This document shows, piece after piece, positions 1-7,257 of a stretch of DNA of 20,527 nt. The DNA comes from a virus, in IMG/VR virus record IMGVR_UViG_3300017773_000198, positions 1 through 20,527 of that record; one strand, written 5' to 3'. Every line of letters begins with the position of its first letter. Position 1 is the stretch's first letter. The translations under genes were made by a program, and so were the position numbers. The notes beneath the pieces were generated by a model, which was not told the DNA's origin, ran no database searches, and was given only the letters and a program-made list of their open reading frames with translations.

Positions 1-289
1 AGCAGGACTTGCAGCAGCCTTCTCTGCTAAACAAATACAATCAATTTTAGCAATTCAGACTCCTGCTGGAGCTTCTGCTGGTGGTTATTCTAGAGGCTCG
101 GCTAATTTTACTCCTTCTCCTTCTGCAGCACCAGCTTTTAATGTAGTAGGACAATCTAGTGAAAGCCAACTAGCACAAACCATAGGCCAAAACGATCAGA
201 AACCGATAAAAGCATTTGTAGTAAGCTCCGATGTGAGTAATGCACAAGCTTTAGACAGAAATATAATAGAATCAGCATCCATAGGATAA
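1..289 (+). CDS. tail tape-measure protein, C-terminal end (5'-truncated)
   Basis: An open frame runs in from the window edge (first full codon at position 2) and stops with TAA at 287-289, leaving 95 residues. The visible part is rich in Ala, Ser, Gly and Gln, then ends in a more conserved tail around IKAFVVSSDVSNAQALDRN and a final IESASIG. Tape-measure proteins of Bacteroidota phages commonly end in a similar K-A-Y/F-V-V...D-V...Q...D-R block; this is from memory of the family, not a search. Tape-measure proteins span the tail lumen and set tail length, which implies a long-tailed virion. The gene lies 10 nt before the maturation protease gene, so tail length and capsid genes seem co-transcribed. 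The N-terminal bulk, where membrane segments or lysozyme domains could be, is outside the window. Confidence 0.6.
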   Translation, partial: AGLAAAFSAKQIQSILAIQTPAGASAGGYSRGSANFTPSPSAAPAFNVVGQSSESQLAQTIGQNDQKPIKAFVVSSDVSNAQALDRNIIESASIG

Positions 290-299
290 AATAAACAGT

Positions 300-1592
300 A
301 TGAAAATAATAGAACTAGTATTAGACGAAGAAAACGAAGACTCAGGAATAACTGCTATTTCAGTAGTAGAAAATCCAGCTATAGAAGAAGACTTTATAGC
401 ACTTAAAAACCAGAAATATAGTTTTGCAGAACAGGACAAAGAAAAAAGGCTCTTAATCGGAGCTGCACTTGTTCCTAATAAACCAATATTTAGAAAATCT
501 GGAGACAAAGAAGAAGACGAATATTATATATTCTTTTCTAAAGAAACTGTTAGAAAGGCCTCTGAGTTATTTTTCATAAAAGGAAACCAGTCAAAGTCCA
601 CATTAGAGCATAGTGTAGATCTAGATAAAATGAAAGTAGTCGAATCCTGGATAGTAGAGTCTGAAATAGACAAATCGAGACAGTATGGCCTAAATGTTCC
701 TATAGGTACTTGGATGGTTTCTATGAAGGTAAACAATGACGAAGTATGGAATGAATATGTCAAAGAAGGCAAGGTAAAAGGCTTTTCTGTAGAAGCATAT
801 TTCTCTGATAAGATGGCAAGGCCTAAAGACAAAACTCTAAGTGAAGATCTTAAACAATTAGAAGCAGAAATAGCAATAGAAGAAGTTCTAGAGATCTTAA
901 ACGAAGAAACAAATTTAGAGTCTTATAATGATTATCCTAAGTCTATTGTAAACAATGCAAAAAGAGGCATTGAGATGAACAAAAAAAATGGAAACAAGTG
1001 TGCTACTCAAGTTGGTAAAGTTAGAGCCTCTACGTTAGCTAAAAAGGGCAAGATAACACTACAGACCATTAAAAGAATGTATTCTTATTTATCAAGAGCA
1101 GAAGCTTACTATGATCCAAACGATTCTAAAGCATGTGGCACTATATCTTACCTTTTATGGGGTGGCAAAGCTGCACTTGGCTGGAGTAGAAATAAATTAA
1201 GGGAATTAGGAGAGTTAGAAGAAGAAATGAAAAAACCATGCGAGCCAGGATATGAAATGATAGGATTTAAAATGAAAAATGGTCGCAGAGTTCCAAATTG
1301 TGTTCCACTTTCAAAAGAAGTTCTAGTTACAGAGGTGGTCAACGATCAGTTCGCAATTATAGACGATAGATTAGCATATTCTACTAAAGAAAAGGCCGAA
1401 GAAATGGCTAGTAATATTGGATGTGCTGGATTTCATGTACATAACCTAGATGGAAAAGACTGGTATATGCCATGTGAACAGCATAGTGTATCGGACGAAG
1501 AATTTAGAAAATACAAATGTCCTAAAGGGTATAAAAAAGACTACATAAAACATAAATGTGTAAAAATGACAGAAGATGCCAAAGAAATATAA
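300..1592 (+). CDS. XkdF-type capsid maturation protease with C-terminal Cys/His modules
   Basis: Residues 1-172 match the XkdF family (PBSX-like putative serine protease). They include an N-terminal ISVVENPAIEEDFIAL block, LLIGAALVPNKPIFR (51-65), a candidate catalytic His104 in STLEHSVD and a candidate Ser163 in VKGFSVEAYF. Such proteins are thought to process scaffold and capsid subunits during head assembly. After an acidic linker, residues 212-303 form a second module beginning YPKSIVNNAKRG, with ACGTISYLLWGG near 279-289; this type is often fused to phage protease proteins. Three short Cys segments follow: PCEPGYEM...PNCVP (313-336), a GCAGFH...WYMPCEQH module (374-395) and KCPKGYKKDYIKHKC (406-420). 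The protein (430 aa) is much longer than a plain XkdF. Position directly before scaffold and major capsid genes supports the role. The catalytic residues are inferred, not shown. Confidence 0.75.
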   Translation: MKIIELVLDEENEDSGITAISVVENPAIEEDFIALKNQKYSFAEQDKEKRLLIGAALVPNKPIFRKSGDKEEDEYYIFFSKETVRKASELFFIKGNQSKSTLEHSVDLDKMKVVESWIVESEIDKSRQYGLNVPIGTWMVSMKVNNDEVWNEYVKEGKVKGFSVEAYFSDKMARPKDKTLSEDLKQLEAEIAIEEVLEILNEETNLESYNDYPKSIVNNAKRGIEMNKKNGNKCATQVGKVRASTLAKKGKITLQTIKRMYSYLSRAEAYYDPNDSKACGTISYLLWGGKAALGWSRNKLRELGELEEEMKKPCEPGYEMIGFKMKNGRRVPNCVPLSKEVLVTEVVNDQFAIIDDRLAYSTKEKAEEMASNIGCAGFHVHNLDGKDWYMPCEQHSVSDEEFRKYKCPKGYKKDYIKHKCVKMTEDAKEI

Positions 1593-1596
1593 ATCA

Positions 1597-1716
1597 ATGA
1601 GTAGAATTACTCCAAAAGGTGGCCGAAGGGGCTGTCTTTGTAAGGATAAAAAAAGATACCATCCTGATTGTTGTGACGGATCAATGCAGGCTCAAGGAGT
1701 AGGCAAAACAAATTAA
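1597..1716 (+). CDS. Cys-rich mini-protein of the phage head module (GCLC...CCDGS type)
   Basis: This is a 39-residue protein with PKGGRRGCLC near the N-terminus, then CCDGSMQAQGVG. The four cysteines, arranged C-x-C and CC, suggest a small metal-binding or disulfide knot, which is inference. Similar short proteins with a G-C-L-C...C-C-D-G...A-Q-G-I/V-G pattern recur in Bacteroidota phages next to XkdF and scaffold genes; function is not known to me. An in-frame ATG at 1576, inside the protease gene, would give 46 residues. The start at 1597 is preferred because it lies 4 nt after the upstream stop and its upstream sequence (AAATCA) resembles that of the scaffold start at 1777. The GC-richer centre contrasts with the flanks, in keeping with strong protein-level constraint. 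Confidence 0.7.
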   Translation: MSRITPKGGRRGCLCKDKKRYHPDCCDGSMQAQGVGKTN

Positions 1717-1776
1717 TAGTAAAAATATGACCTAATTTATTTTCTCATACGTTTATATAGTATAACATTTTAATCA

Positions 1777-2421
1777 ATGAAAGCAACAGAAATCGTAAAC
1801 CAAATCAAGGACGTTCTAGGATTAGAACTAACTGAAGAAAAAGTTGTTTTAGCTACAATGAAGCTAGACAATGGAACAGAAATAGAAGCTGAGAGTTTTG
1901 AGTCTGGAAAAGAGGTTTTTATCGTTAGCGAAGACAATGAAAAAATTGCACTTCCAGTCGGTGATTATACTCTTGAAGATGGAAAACTATTAGCAGTAAA
2001 AGAAGAAGGTTTAATAGATTCTATTGGAGAACCAGAAGCAGAAGAAGTTGTAGAAGAAGAAGCAAAATCTGAAGAAGTCGAAGCTGAACAAGTTGAAGCA
2101 GAAGACAAAAAAGAAGATATGGGCTATGCTACAAAAGAAGAACTAGCAGAGGTAAAATCCATGATAGAAGAAATTAAAGCTATGATCGACAAAGAAGATC
2201 TAAGTAACGAAGAAGATGCTTCTGTAAAATCAGAAGAAACTACAACTAAAGTAGTTTACACATCTAAAGAAGAAAAAACAGAAGACGTAGAACTAGCTGC
2301 TGAAACAGTTGAGCCTATTGCTCACAATCCAGAGGCTTTGTCTTCACAAAAAAACAATATGCAAAAACAACCGAGTAAGCATATTGATATAATAAGACAA
2401 ATGATATATAATAATAAATAA
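1777..2421 (+). CDS. capsid scaffolding protein
   Basis: The 214-residue product is highly acidic and largely helical. The N-terminal third looks globular (residues 1-70, with an ILG-type hydrophobic pattern). A Glu/Ala-rich run spans about 80-115, and GYATKEELAEVKSMIEE near 116-136 is predicted coiled coil. The C-terminal part ends in a short basic helix, IDIIRQMIYNNK. That composition, with position between protease and major capsid genes, is characteristic of scaffolds that template procapsid assembly and are then removed. The basic C-terminus fits the capsid-binding end seen in other scaffolds. A gap of 60 nt precedes the gene; it contains an AT-rich stretch with TACGTTTA at 1748-1755, but no TTG at the proper upstream distance, so a promoter there is not claimed. 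Confidence 0.7.
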   Translation: MKATEIVNQIKDVLGLELTEEKVVLATMKLDNGTEIEAESFESGKEVFIVSEDNEKIALPVGDYTLEDGKLLAVKEEGLIDSIGEPEAEEVVEEEAKSEEVEAEQVEAEDKKEDMGYATKEELAEVKSMIEEIKAMIDKEDLSNEEDASVKSEETTTKVVYTSKEEKTEDVELAAETVEPIAHNPEALSSQKNNMQKQPSKHIDIIRQMIYNNK

Positions 2422-2430
2422 TTTTTAAAA

Positions 2431-2832
2431 ATGGCAATATTTACAAGTAATGACGTAATAAGAGCTAGAGTATCTCAAAATACTGTATCTGGCTCTCAAG
2501 ATGTTAATGCTAATCAAGCAGGAGAAGAATTTAACGTAGCTACAGATGCTCTAGTTATCACACTTCCTCAGATTACATCTAATAATTTAGGCATGGAATT
2601 TCTATTTAGAAATACAGGTGCAGATGGAAATAATATTATCACACTTTCTCCAAATGCTACAGATGCCATTCATGGTACTGTTGGATCAGTTTCGTCTGGT
2701 GGAGTAGATAATAAAGACTGGATCAACACGAAAGCTACAGCTAACAAAGGAGACTGGTGTAAATTAAAAGCAGTCGCACTAACTGACTGGTATTTAACTG
2801 GTGGAGACGGAGTATGGGCTTCAGAATCTTAA
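2431..2832 (+). CDS. small virion protein, probable head decoration or stabilising protein
   Basis: A 133-residue product without signal peptide or membrane segment. It is predicted mostly beta, with alternating hydrophobic strands (ALVITLPQI, GMEFLFRN, NIITLSPNATDAIHG), and ends in a Trp-rich stretch, GDWCKLKAVALTDWYLTGG. It lies 9 nt after the scaffold gene and 31 nt before the major capsid gene, the slot usually taken by decoration or capsid-stabilising proteins. The general pattern (ITLP, an N-x-I-T-L-S-P core and a final W-strand) also occurs in phage fibre modules, so a surface-exposed adhesive decoration is possible. The strand pattern is also reminiscent of the C-terminal half of the protein at 7440-7991. 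Role inferred from position and composition. Confidence 0.5.
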   Translation: MAIFTSNDVIRARVSQNTVSGSQDVNANQAGEEFNVATDALVITLPQITSNNLGMEFLFRNTGADGNNIITLSPNATDAIHGTVGSVSSGGVDNKDWINTKATANKGDWCKLKAVALTDWYLTGGDGVWASES

Positions 2833-2863
2833 TAATTAATTAATAAATAAAAAATAAAATACA

Positions 2864-3799
2864 ATGGCAAGTTCATTAAATATAACAACAAGTTTTTCAG
2901 GTAAAAATGCTAGTGGTTACTTATCAGCAGCTTTATTATCTGGGAAATCTCTACAATCAGGAACGATTGATATTAGAGACAATATACAATTTAAAGAAGT
3001 AGTTCAAGTTATGTCTTCGGATGCTAATTTGATAAAACCAGGATCGTGCGACTTTACAGCTACAGGTACTTTAACTGAAACTGAAGTAGTAATAGAGCCT
3101 AAAGAAATACAAGTAAATTTAGAAGTTTGTGCTAAGAACTTTAGATCTTCTTGGGAGTCTTTACAAATGAAAGGGATCAAGTCTGGTTTACCAGGATCTT
3201 TTGGAGAGTTCATTCTAGAGCATGTAGTACAAAAAGTTGCTGCTGGTATGGAAACTGCTATCTTTAGTGGAACTACTGCTGGAGATATTCCTTTTGATGG
3301 TTTCGAAGTTTTAGCAAATGCTAATGGAGATGTAGTAGATGTAGCAAAAGGTGCTATCACTGCTTCTAATGTAACAACAGAAATCGGAAAAGTAGTAGAT
3401 GCTATTCCTTCAACTATTTATGGTAAAGAAGATCTTTATATCTATGCTCCAACTGCAATCTATAAGGCATATGTTAGAGCTTTAGGTGGTTTTGGTGCTG
3501 CTGGTACTTCTAACGTAACTATGGGTATTGAAGACAAAGGGCAAATGTGGTATAATGGCCAACAGGAACTTTATTACGATGGAATTCCTATCGTTCACTG
3601 CCCAGGAATGACCGCTACTGATATGCTAGCTACAAGAAAATCTAATTTAATTTTTGGTACTTCACTTTATAGCGAGCTTGGAGAAGCTTCTATTATAGAC
3701 ATGAGTTCTATCGATGGTAGTCAAAATTCAAGAGTTATTCTTCGCGGGTCAGGCGCATGCGCTTTGGGGATTGCATCAGAGATAGTTTTATATTCATAA
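2864..3799 (+). CDS. major capsid protein
   Basis: The 311-residue protein follows scaffold and decoration genes and has features of Bacteroidota phage major capsid proteins. It has a Ser/Gly-rich N-terminal arm, an early IQFKEVVQVMSSDANLIKPG segment, a long helix around FGEFILEHVVQKVAAGMETAIFSG (about residues 112-136), a mixed alpha/beta core with DLYIYAPTAIYKAY, and a final ARKSNLIFGTSL...RVILRGSGACALGIASEIV. Length and order of secondary structure fit an HK97-fold subunit, but the fold is inferred, not modelled here. The last 60 nt contain an unusually GC-rich patch (3742-3769) with codons CGC, GGG, GGC, TGC and GGG, unlike the AGA/GGA style of the rest. A near-empty AT spacer (2833-2863) precedes it. 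Confidence 0.75.
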   Translation: MASSLNITTSFSGKNASGYLSAALLSGKSLQSGTIDIRDNIQFKEVVQVMSSDANLIKPGSCDFTATGTLTETEVVIEPKEIQVNLEVCAKNFRSSWESLQMKGIKSGLPGSFGEFILEHVVQKVAAGMETAIFSGTTAGDIPFDGFEVLANANGDVVDVAKGAITASNVTTEIGKVVDAIPSTIYGKEDLYIYAPTAIYKAYVRALGGFGAAGTSNVTMGIEDKGQMWYNGQQELYYDGIPIVHCPGMTATDMLATRKSNLIFGTSLYSELGEASIIDMSSIDGSQNSRVILRGSGACALGIASEIVLYS

Positions 3800-3841
3800 T
3801 AACAGGAAGCTGAAATGCTAACTACATAAAAATCTAATTAG

Positions 3842-4393
3842 ATGGCATGTAATTTAACTCAAGGTAGAGCAATAAATTGTAAGGATGTAAGTGGTGGAAT
3901 TTCTGCTGTATATCTAACTAATTTCGGTGGACTTGGAACTATTACTGATAGCTCAGATGCTATCTCTAATATGTCTGGATCTTTTACAATTTTTCGCTAT
4001 GACCTTAACGGATCAGCTAATACTTTTACTACAACAGCTACAGCAAGTAGAGAAAATGGAGTAACAAGTTTTGCTACTACTTTAAGCCTATCGCTTCCAA
4101 AATTATCTAAAGAAGATAATGCAGAATTGAAGCTTATAGCATACGGAAGGCCTCATATTATTGTTGCAGATAGAAATGGAGCTGCTTTTTTACTCGGTAG
4201 AGTGAATGGCTGTTCTCTTGAAACTGCTACAATGACTACAGGAGGAGCTTTTGGTGATATGACTGGTTATACAATGGAATTTAGCTCAGAAGAAACGTCA
4301 CCACCTGACTTTATCACTGGTGCGACTACTGCTAATCCACTAGCTGGAATGTCAAGTGCTACAGTTACTGTAACTGGGGGTACTAATAGCTAA
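3842..4393 (+). CDS. tail-tube-like structural protein
   Basis: The 183-residue product starts MACNLTQGRAINCKDVSGGISAVYL and has a beta-rich centre: FTIFRYDLNGSANTFTTTATASRENGVTSF, then LPKLSKEDNAELKLIA and HIIVADRNGAAFLLGRVNG, and finally GAFGDMTGYTMEFS. This series of short strands, a turn with R/K-E-N-G-T and the terminal G-Y-x-M-x-F-S strand is familiar from a common family in Bacteroidota phages. It is encoded just after the major capsid gene and is usually taken as tail tube or a tube-like structural protein. The C-terminal 25 residues are Thr/Ser/Gly-rich and probably disordered or a small surface extension. The gene is separated from the capsid gene by 42 nt with no clear signal and is followed by a hairpin-containing spacer. 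Confidence 0.5.
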   Translation: MACNLTQGRAINCKDVSGGISAVYLTNFGGLGTITDSSDAISNMSGSFTIFRYDLNGSANTFTTTATASRENGVTSFATTLSLSLPKLSKEDNAELKLIAYGRPHIIVADRNGAAFLLGRVNGCSLETATMTTGGAFGDMTGYTMEFSSEETSPPDFITGATTANPLAGMSSATVTVTGGTNS

Positions 4394-4400
4394 ATAATGT

Positions 4401-4446
4401 GTTTTGTTCTGGGGAGTAAGTCCTTGTGGCTGCTCCCTTACAAAAC
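4401..4446 (+). promoter_or_regulatory. intergenic RNA hairpin, possible weak terminator or processing site
   Basis: GTTTTG (4401-4406) pairs with CAAAAC (4441-4446), and inside it GGGAG (4412-4416) pairs with CTCCC (4433-4437). A second pairing, GTAAG (4416-4420) with CTTAC (4437-4441), competes with the inner stem. There is no U-run after the 3' arm, so it is not a standard terminator. It sits in the 67-nt gap between the tail-tube-like gene and a 56-residue gene, and may tune the ratio of capsid/tube proteins to downstream products. Structure is read by eye. Confidence 0.4.
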
Positions 4447-4460
4447 TCTAAATAAAACTT

Positions 4461-4631
4461 ATGAAAGACAAAACAAACAAATCAGTATATAAATTTAAGC
4501 CTTTTGACAGTCCAGAATGGAATAGTGTTTCAGAAAAAGAAGTCAGTAAGGCACTAGAAAAAGAACAAATAGAATTATTAAAGAAAAACAAACATTATAG
4601 TACAGGAATAGGAACTTTTAAAATTAATTAA
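4461..4631 (+). CDS. small conserved-context protein of unknown function
   Basis: A 56-residue open frame (ATG 4461, TAA 4629-4631) that fills the gap between the tail-tube-like gene and the next structural gene. The product is charged and mostly helical: a short YKFKPFDSPEW segment, then a Lys/Glu helix SEKEVSKALEKEQIELLKKN, and a C-terminal HYSTGIGTFKIN tail. There is no signal peptide or membrane segment. I do not recognise it. Support for coding is position, tight spacing (3 nt to the next ATG), in-frame AT-rich codon style like the neighbours, and a compact amphipathic helix. In long-tailed phages this slot, after the tube gene, often holds a tail assembly chaperone, but nothing in the sequence proves that here. 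Confidence 0.55.
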   Translation: MKDKTNKSVYKFKPFDSPEWNSVSEKEVSKALEKEQIELLKKNKHYSTGIGTFKIN

Positions 4632-4634
4632 TAC

Positions 4635-5000
4635 ATGATTGTTTTAGACAGAACACAAACAATAAGTACAATCTCTTTTATTCCTAGATCTTATGCTCCT
4701 ACTGGGAGTAACATATTTAAAGTAGAGGTGAAAAACGAAGAACAAAACAAACTAAACTCAACAGCTACAGTAGGTAGCTTTACAGCAGTAGATTATTATT
4801 ATACTTATGCTGCTAATATAGGCATGGATCAGACAAAAGATCAAACCTATATACTAGAGATTACAGATACAAATCAAAGCAAAGTAATCTATAGAGATAA
4901 AATATTCGGAACAGATCAAACAGCTAGCACTTACTCGCCAAATACAGGCAAGTTTAAAAGCAATACAGCAGGATCAAATGATTATTTAGTATATGAATAA
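4635..5000 (+). CDS. small beta-rich virion protein, unknown function
   Basis: The 121-residue protein is beta-rich with many Thr, Tyr and Asn residues. It begins MIVLDRTQTISTISFIPRSY, has strands NIFKVEVKNEEQNK, AVDYYYTYAANI and QTYILEITDTNQSKVIYRDKIF, and ends in a flexible, Ser/Asn/Gly-rich tail YSPNTGKFKSNTAGSNDYLVYE. The order of strands (short acidic turn, V-I-Y-R-D-K-I-F, then T-D/N-Q) recalls a recurring small structural protein of Bacteroidota phages found before the portal or connector genes; I cannot name its role. Its end overlaps the portal start by 8 nt, so translational coupling with the portal is likely. No membrane segment is present. Confidence 0.5.
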   Translation: MIVLDRTQTISTISFIPRSYAPTGSNIFKVEVKNEEQNKLNSTATVGSFTAVDYYYTYAANIGMDQTKDQTYILEITDTNQSKVIYRDKIFGTDQTASTYSPNTGKFKSNTAGSNDYLVYE

Positions 5001-6735
5001 TAGCAACTTCCATATATTAGAGCTTGAGGCATATCAAACTCCGACAATACACGAAGATCCAAGAGATGATTTTGTAAGTTTTGGCCAAGACAATAACTAT
5101 TATCAAGAAGTTATTGATGCTTATTTAAACTCGGCTACTACAAATTCAATCATTACAGGTGTATCAAACCAGATATACGGAAAAGGATTTTCAGCCTTAG
5201 ACAGTAATCGTAGGCCAGATGAATATGCACAATTCAAAGGTTTGTTTAAGGCTAAAGATTTAAAAAAAGTATGCTTAGATCTTAAATTATTAGGAGAAGC
5301 TGCTTTTCAAGTTACTTACAAAGGCAAAAAAGTCTCTGCTGTAAGTCATTTTAACAGAGAAACATTACGAGCTGAAAAGTGCGATCATAGAGGCAAGATA
5401 AATGCTTACTATTATTTTCCTAAATGGGAAGACTACAGAAATGGAGATGAGTTAACTAGGATTCCTGTTTTTGGATCTGGTGCTTCTAATGAGGTTTTTA
5501 TAATTAAAAGATCTATTCCTGGTATGCACTATTACTCTCCCCCTGACTGGGTTTCTGCTCTTAACTATGCAAAGCTAGAGTGTGAGATCTCTGAGTATTT
5601 AGTAAACGAAGTAGAGAACTCTTTTTCTGGAACTAAATTAGTAAGCTTTACAAATGGTGTACCTACCCAAGAAAAGCAGCACATGATTAAGACAGAAATC
5701 ATGAATAAGCTAACAGGTGCAAACGGAGAAAAGGTAATAGTTTCTTTTACAGATTCTCCAGAAAACAAAACTCAAATAGAAGACATTACAGTAAGTGATG
5801 CAGCAGATGTCTATTCGTATATCGCAGAAGAAGCTACTAGAAAGCTACTTTTAGCAAATAGAATTACTTCTCCCTTACTTGTAGGAATTAGAGATACTGG
5901 AAACTCGCTTGGATCAAACTCTGAAGAAATACAAAATGCACATAATCTTTTCGAGAATGTAGTTATAAAACCTTACCAGGATCTTATTATAGATGCCATA
6001 GATGAAATCTTAGCTGTAAATCATATTGCTTTAGATCTATATGTGCAAACACTTACACCTATAGAATTTGTAGATACAGACGAAGTAGTTTCTGACAAAC
6101 AAAGAGAAGAAGAAACAGGAGAAAAACTCTCTAGCGACAAAGAAAGTAATCTGATGGATGAAATGATTGACTCAGGAGATAACGAAAAAACATTATTAGA
6201 TCTAGGGTATGACCTGGTTGATGAAAGGCCTGTAGATTATGACTTAGAAGAAGAATTAGATAATCAGTTAAAACTTGCTTCTGCTCCTAAAGGTAGAGGT
6301 ACTGCTCCAAGCTCTTTAGATGGGGTCACAAAGGATGGCGATAAATACCTGGTTAGGTATCAATATGCTCCACTTTCTGTAAGTGCAAATAGCAGAGAAT
6401 TTTGTAAAAAAATGGTTAGAGCAAAAAGAGTTTATAGAAAAGAAGATCTAGACAGAGAATTTGCAGGAAATAGTGCTTTTGCACCAAAAGGCTCTACTAC
6501 TTACAACCTATTTTTCTACAAAGGGGGAGTTAATTGCCGACACTATTTTCAAAGAAAAACGTATCTATTAACAGATGATAAAAAGATAGATCCAAACAAT
6601 CCAAATGCGAAAAAAGATCTAATCTATAAAACAGAAATAGCAAAAAAAGGTATTAAAGCACCTAGTAAAGAACAACAGCCAGACATAGTTGGTCAAAAAA
6701 TGATTGACAGAGCTGACAAAGGAAGAAAAAATTAA
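4993..6735 (+). CDS. portal protein with a C-terminal Cys/His extension
   Basis: The first 365 of 580 residues look like a portal subunit, the dodecameric ring through which DNA enters and leaves the head. Visible are DDFVSFGQDNNYYQEVIDAYLNS and TNSIITGVSNQIYGKGF (about 25-66), then KKVCLDLKLLGEAAFQVTY, the stem/clip-type region with IPGMHYYSPPDW and LECEISEYLVNEVENSF (171-210), and a long helix with ATRKLLLANRITSPLLVGIRD. After an acidic linker (365-425), residues about 449-530 form an extra module: KYLVRYQYAP, SREFCKKMVRAKRVYRKEDLD, and YKGGVNCRHYFQRKTYL with Cys471, Cys515 and His517. This module is familiar as an add-on to head proteins of Bacteroidota phages. Unusually for a siphovirus, the portal gene lies after, not before, the capsid gene. 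Confidence 0.7.
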   Translation: MNNSNFHILELEAYQTPTIHEDPRDDFVSFGQDNNYYQEVIDAYLNSATTNSIITGVSNQIYGKGFSALDSNRRPDEYAQFKGLFKAKDLKKVCLDLKLLGEAAFQVTYKGKKVSAVSHFNRETLRAEKCDHRGKINAYYYFPKWEDYRNGDELTRIPVFGSGASNEVFIIKRSIPGMHYYSPPDWVSALNYAKLECEISEYLVNEVENSFSGTKLVSFTNGVPTQEKQHMIKTEIMNKLTGANGEKVIVSFTDSPENKTQIEDITVSDAADVYSYIAEEATRKLLLANRITSPLLVGIRDTGNSLGSNSEEIQNAHNLFENVVIKPYQDLIIDAIDEILAVNHIALDLYVQTLTPIEFVDTDEVVSDKQREEETGEKLSSDKESNLMDEMIDSGDNEKTLLDLGYDLVDERPVDYDLEEELDNQLKLASAPKGRGTAPSSLDGVTKDGDKYLVRYQYAPLSVSANSREFCKKMVRAKRVYRKEDLDREFAGNSAFAPKGSTTYNLFFYKGGVNCRHYFQRKTYLLTDDKKIDPNNPNAKKDLIYKTEIAKKGIKAPSKEQQPDIVGQKMIDRADKGRKN

Positions 6736-6738
6736 GAT

Positions 6739-7257
6739 ATGGCAGAAGTATTATTTTGTACAAAAGAAGACATAGTCAGAAGATCACCAATATTAGATGG
6801 AAATATTGATAGTGATAAAATTATTCCTGCACTACATCTCAGCCAAACACAATATTTAAGAGAGATTATAGGTACGGATCTATATAATAAGTATGTAACT
6901 GATATTACAGCCTTAGTAGATTCTGGAACAACATTTCCAGCAGCCTATAAAGCCTTATTAGATGACTACATAAAACCTATTTTAATACATCTCTGTACAG
7001 CAGAGTTTTTAAAAACAGGTGCTATTACAGTTTCTAACAAAGGAATATACATGCACAATTCTGAAAACTCCAGTAATGTTAGTGCTGAGGAAATCAAAGA
7101 TCTAGTGCAAATAGAAAGAGATAGAGCAGAGAGTTATACTCAACGTTTTTTAGATTACATGGCTTTCAACTCTACAGGATTTCCAGAATGGAGATCTAAC
7201 AGTAATGGAGATGTATCGCCAAATTATGAAAGTTACACTATAGATTGGGTTATATGA
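6739..7257 (+). CDS. head-tail connector candidate (DUF6712-like)
   Basis: A 172-residue, mainly helical protein directly after the portal. It opens with CTKEDIVRRSPILDGNIDSDKIIPALHLSQTQYLREIIGTDLYNKY, continues with a helix LLDDYIKPILIHLCTAEFLKT, then a short strand pair (GAITVSNKGIYMHNSENS), a long charged helix with EEIKDLVQIERDRAESYTQRFLDYM, and a C-terminal FPEWRSN. This helical bundle with position just after the portal matches head-completion or connector proteins that sit on the portal ring. I place it with the DUF6712-type family of Bacteroidota phages from memory. Gap to the portal stop is 3 nt, and its own stop overlaps the next start as ATGA. Confidence 0.5.
   Translation: MAEVLFCTKEDIVRRSPILDGNIDSDKIIPALHLSQTQYLREIIGTDLYNKYVTDITALVDSGTTFPAAYKALLDDYIKPILIHLCTAEFLKTGAITVSNKGIYMHNSENSSNVSAEEIKDLVQIERDRAESYTQRFLDYMAFNSTGFPEWRSNSNGDVSPNYESYTIDWVI

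Noticed and set aside
1717-1776. Promoter before the scaffold gene
   Set aside because: TACGTTTA resembles a -7 element, but no TTG is present at 19-23 nt upstream.
3004-3360. 118-codon frame on the - strand in the capsid gene
   Set aside because: Antisense of a clear capsid gene; composition typical of a shadow.
4993-5000. Programmed frameshift between the 4635 and 4993 genes
   Set aside because: No slippery heptamer at the overlap; a plain ATGAATAA stop-start overlap with its own ATG explains it.
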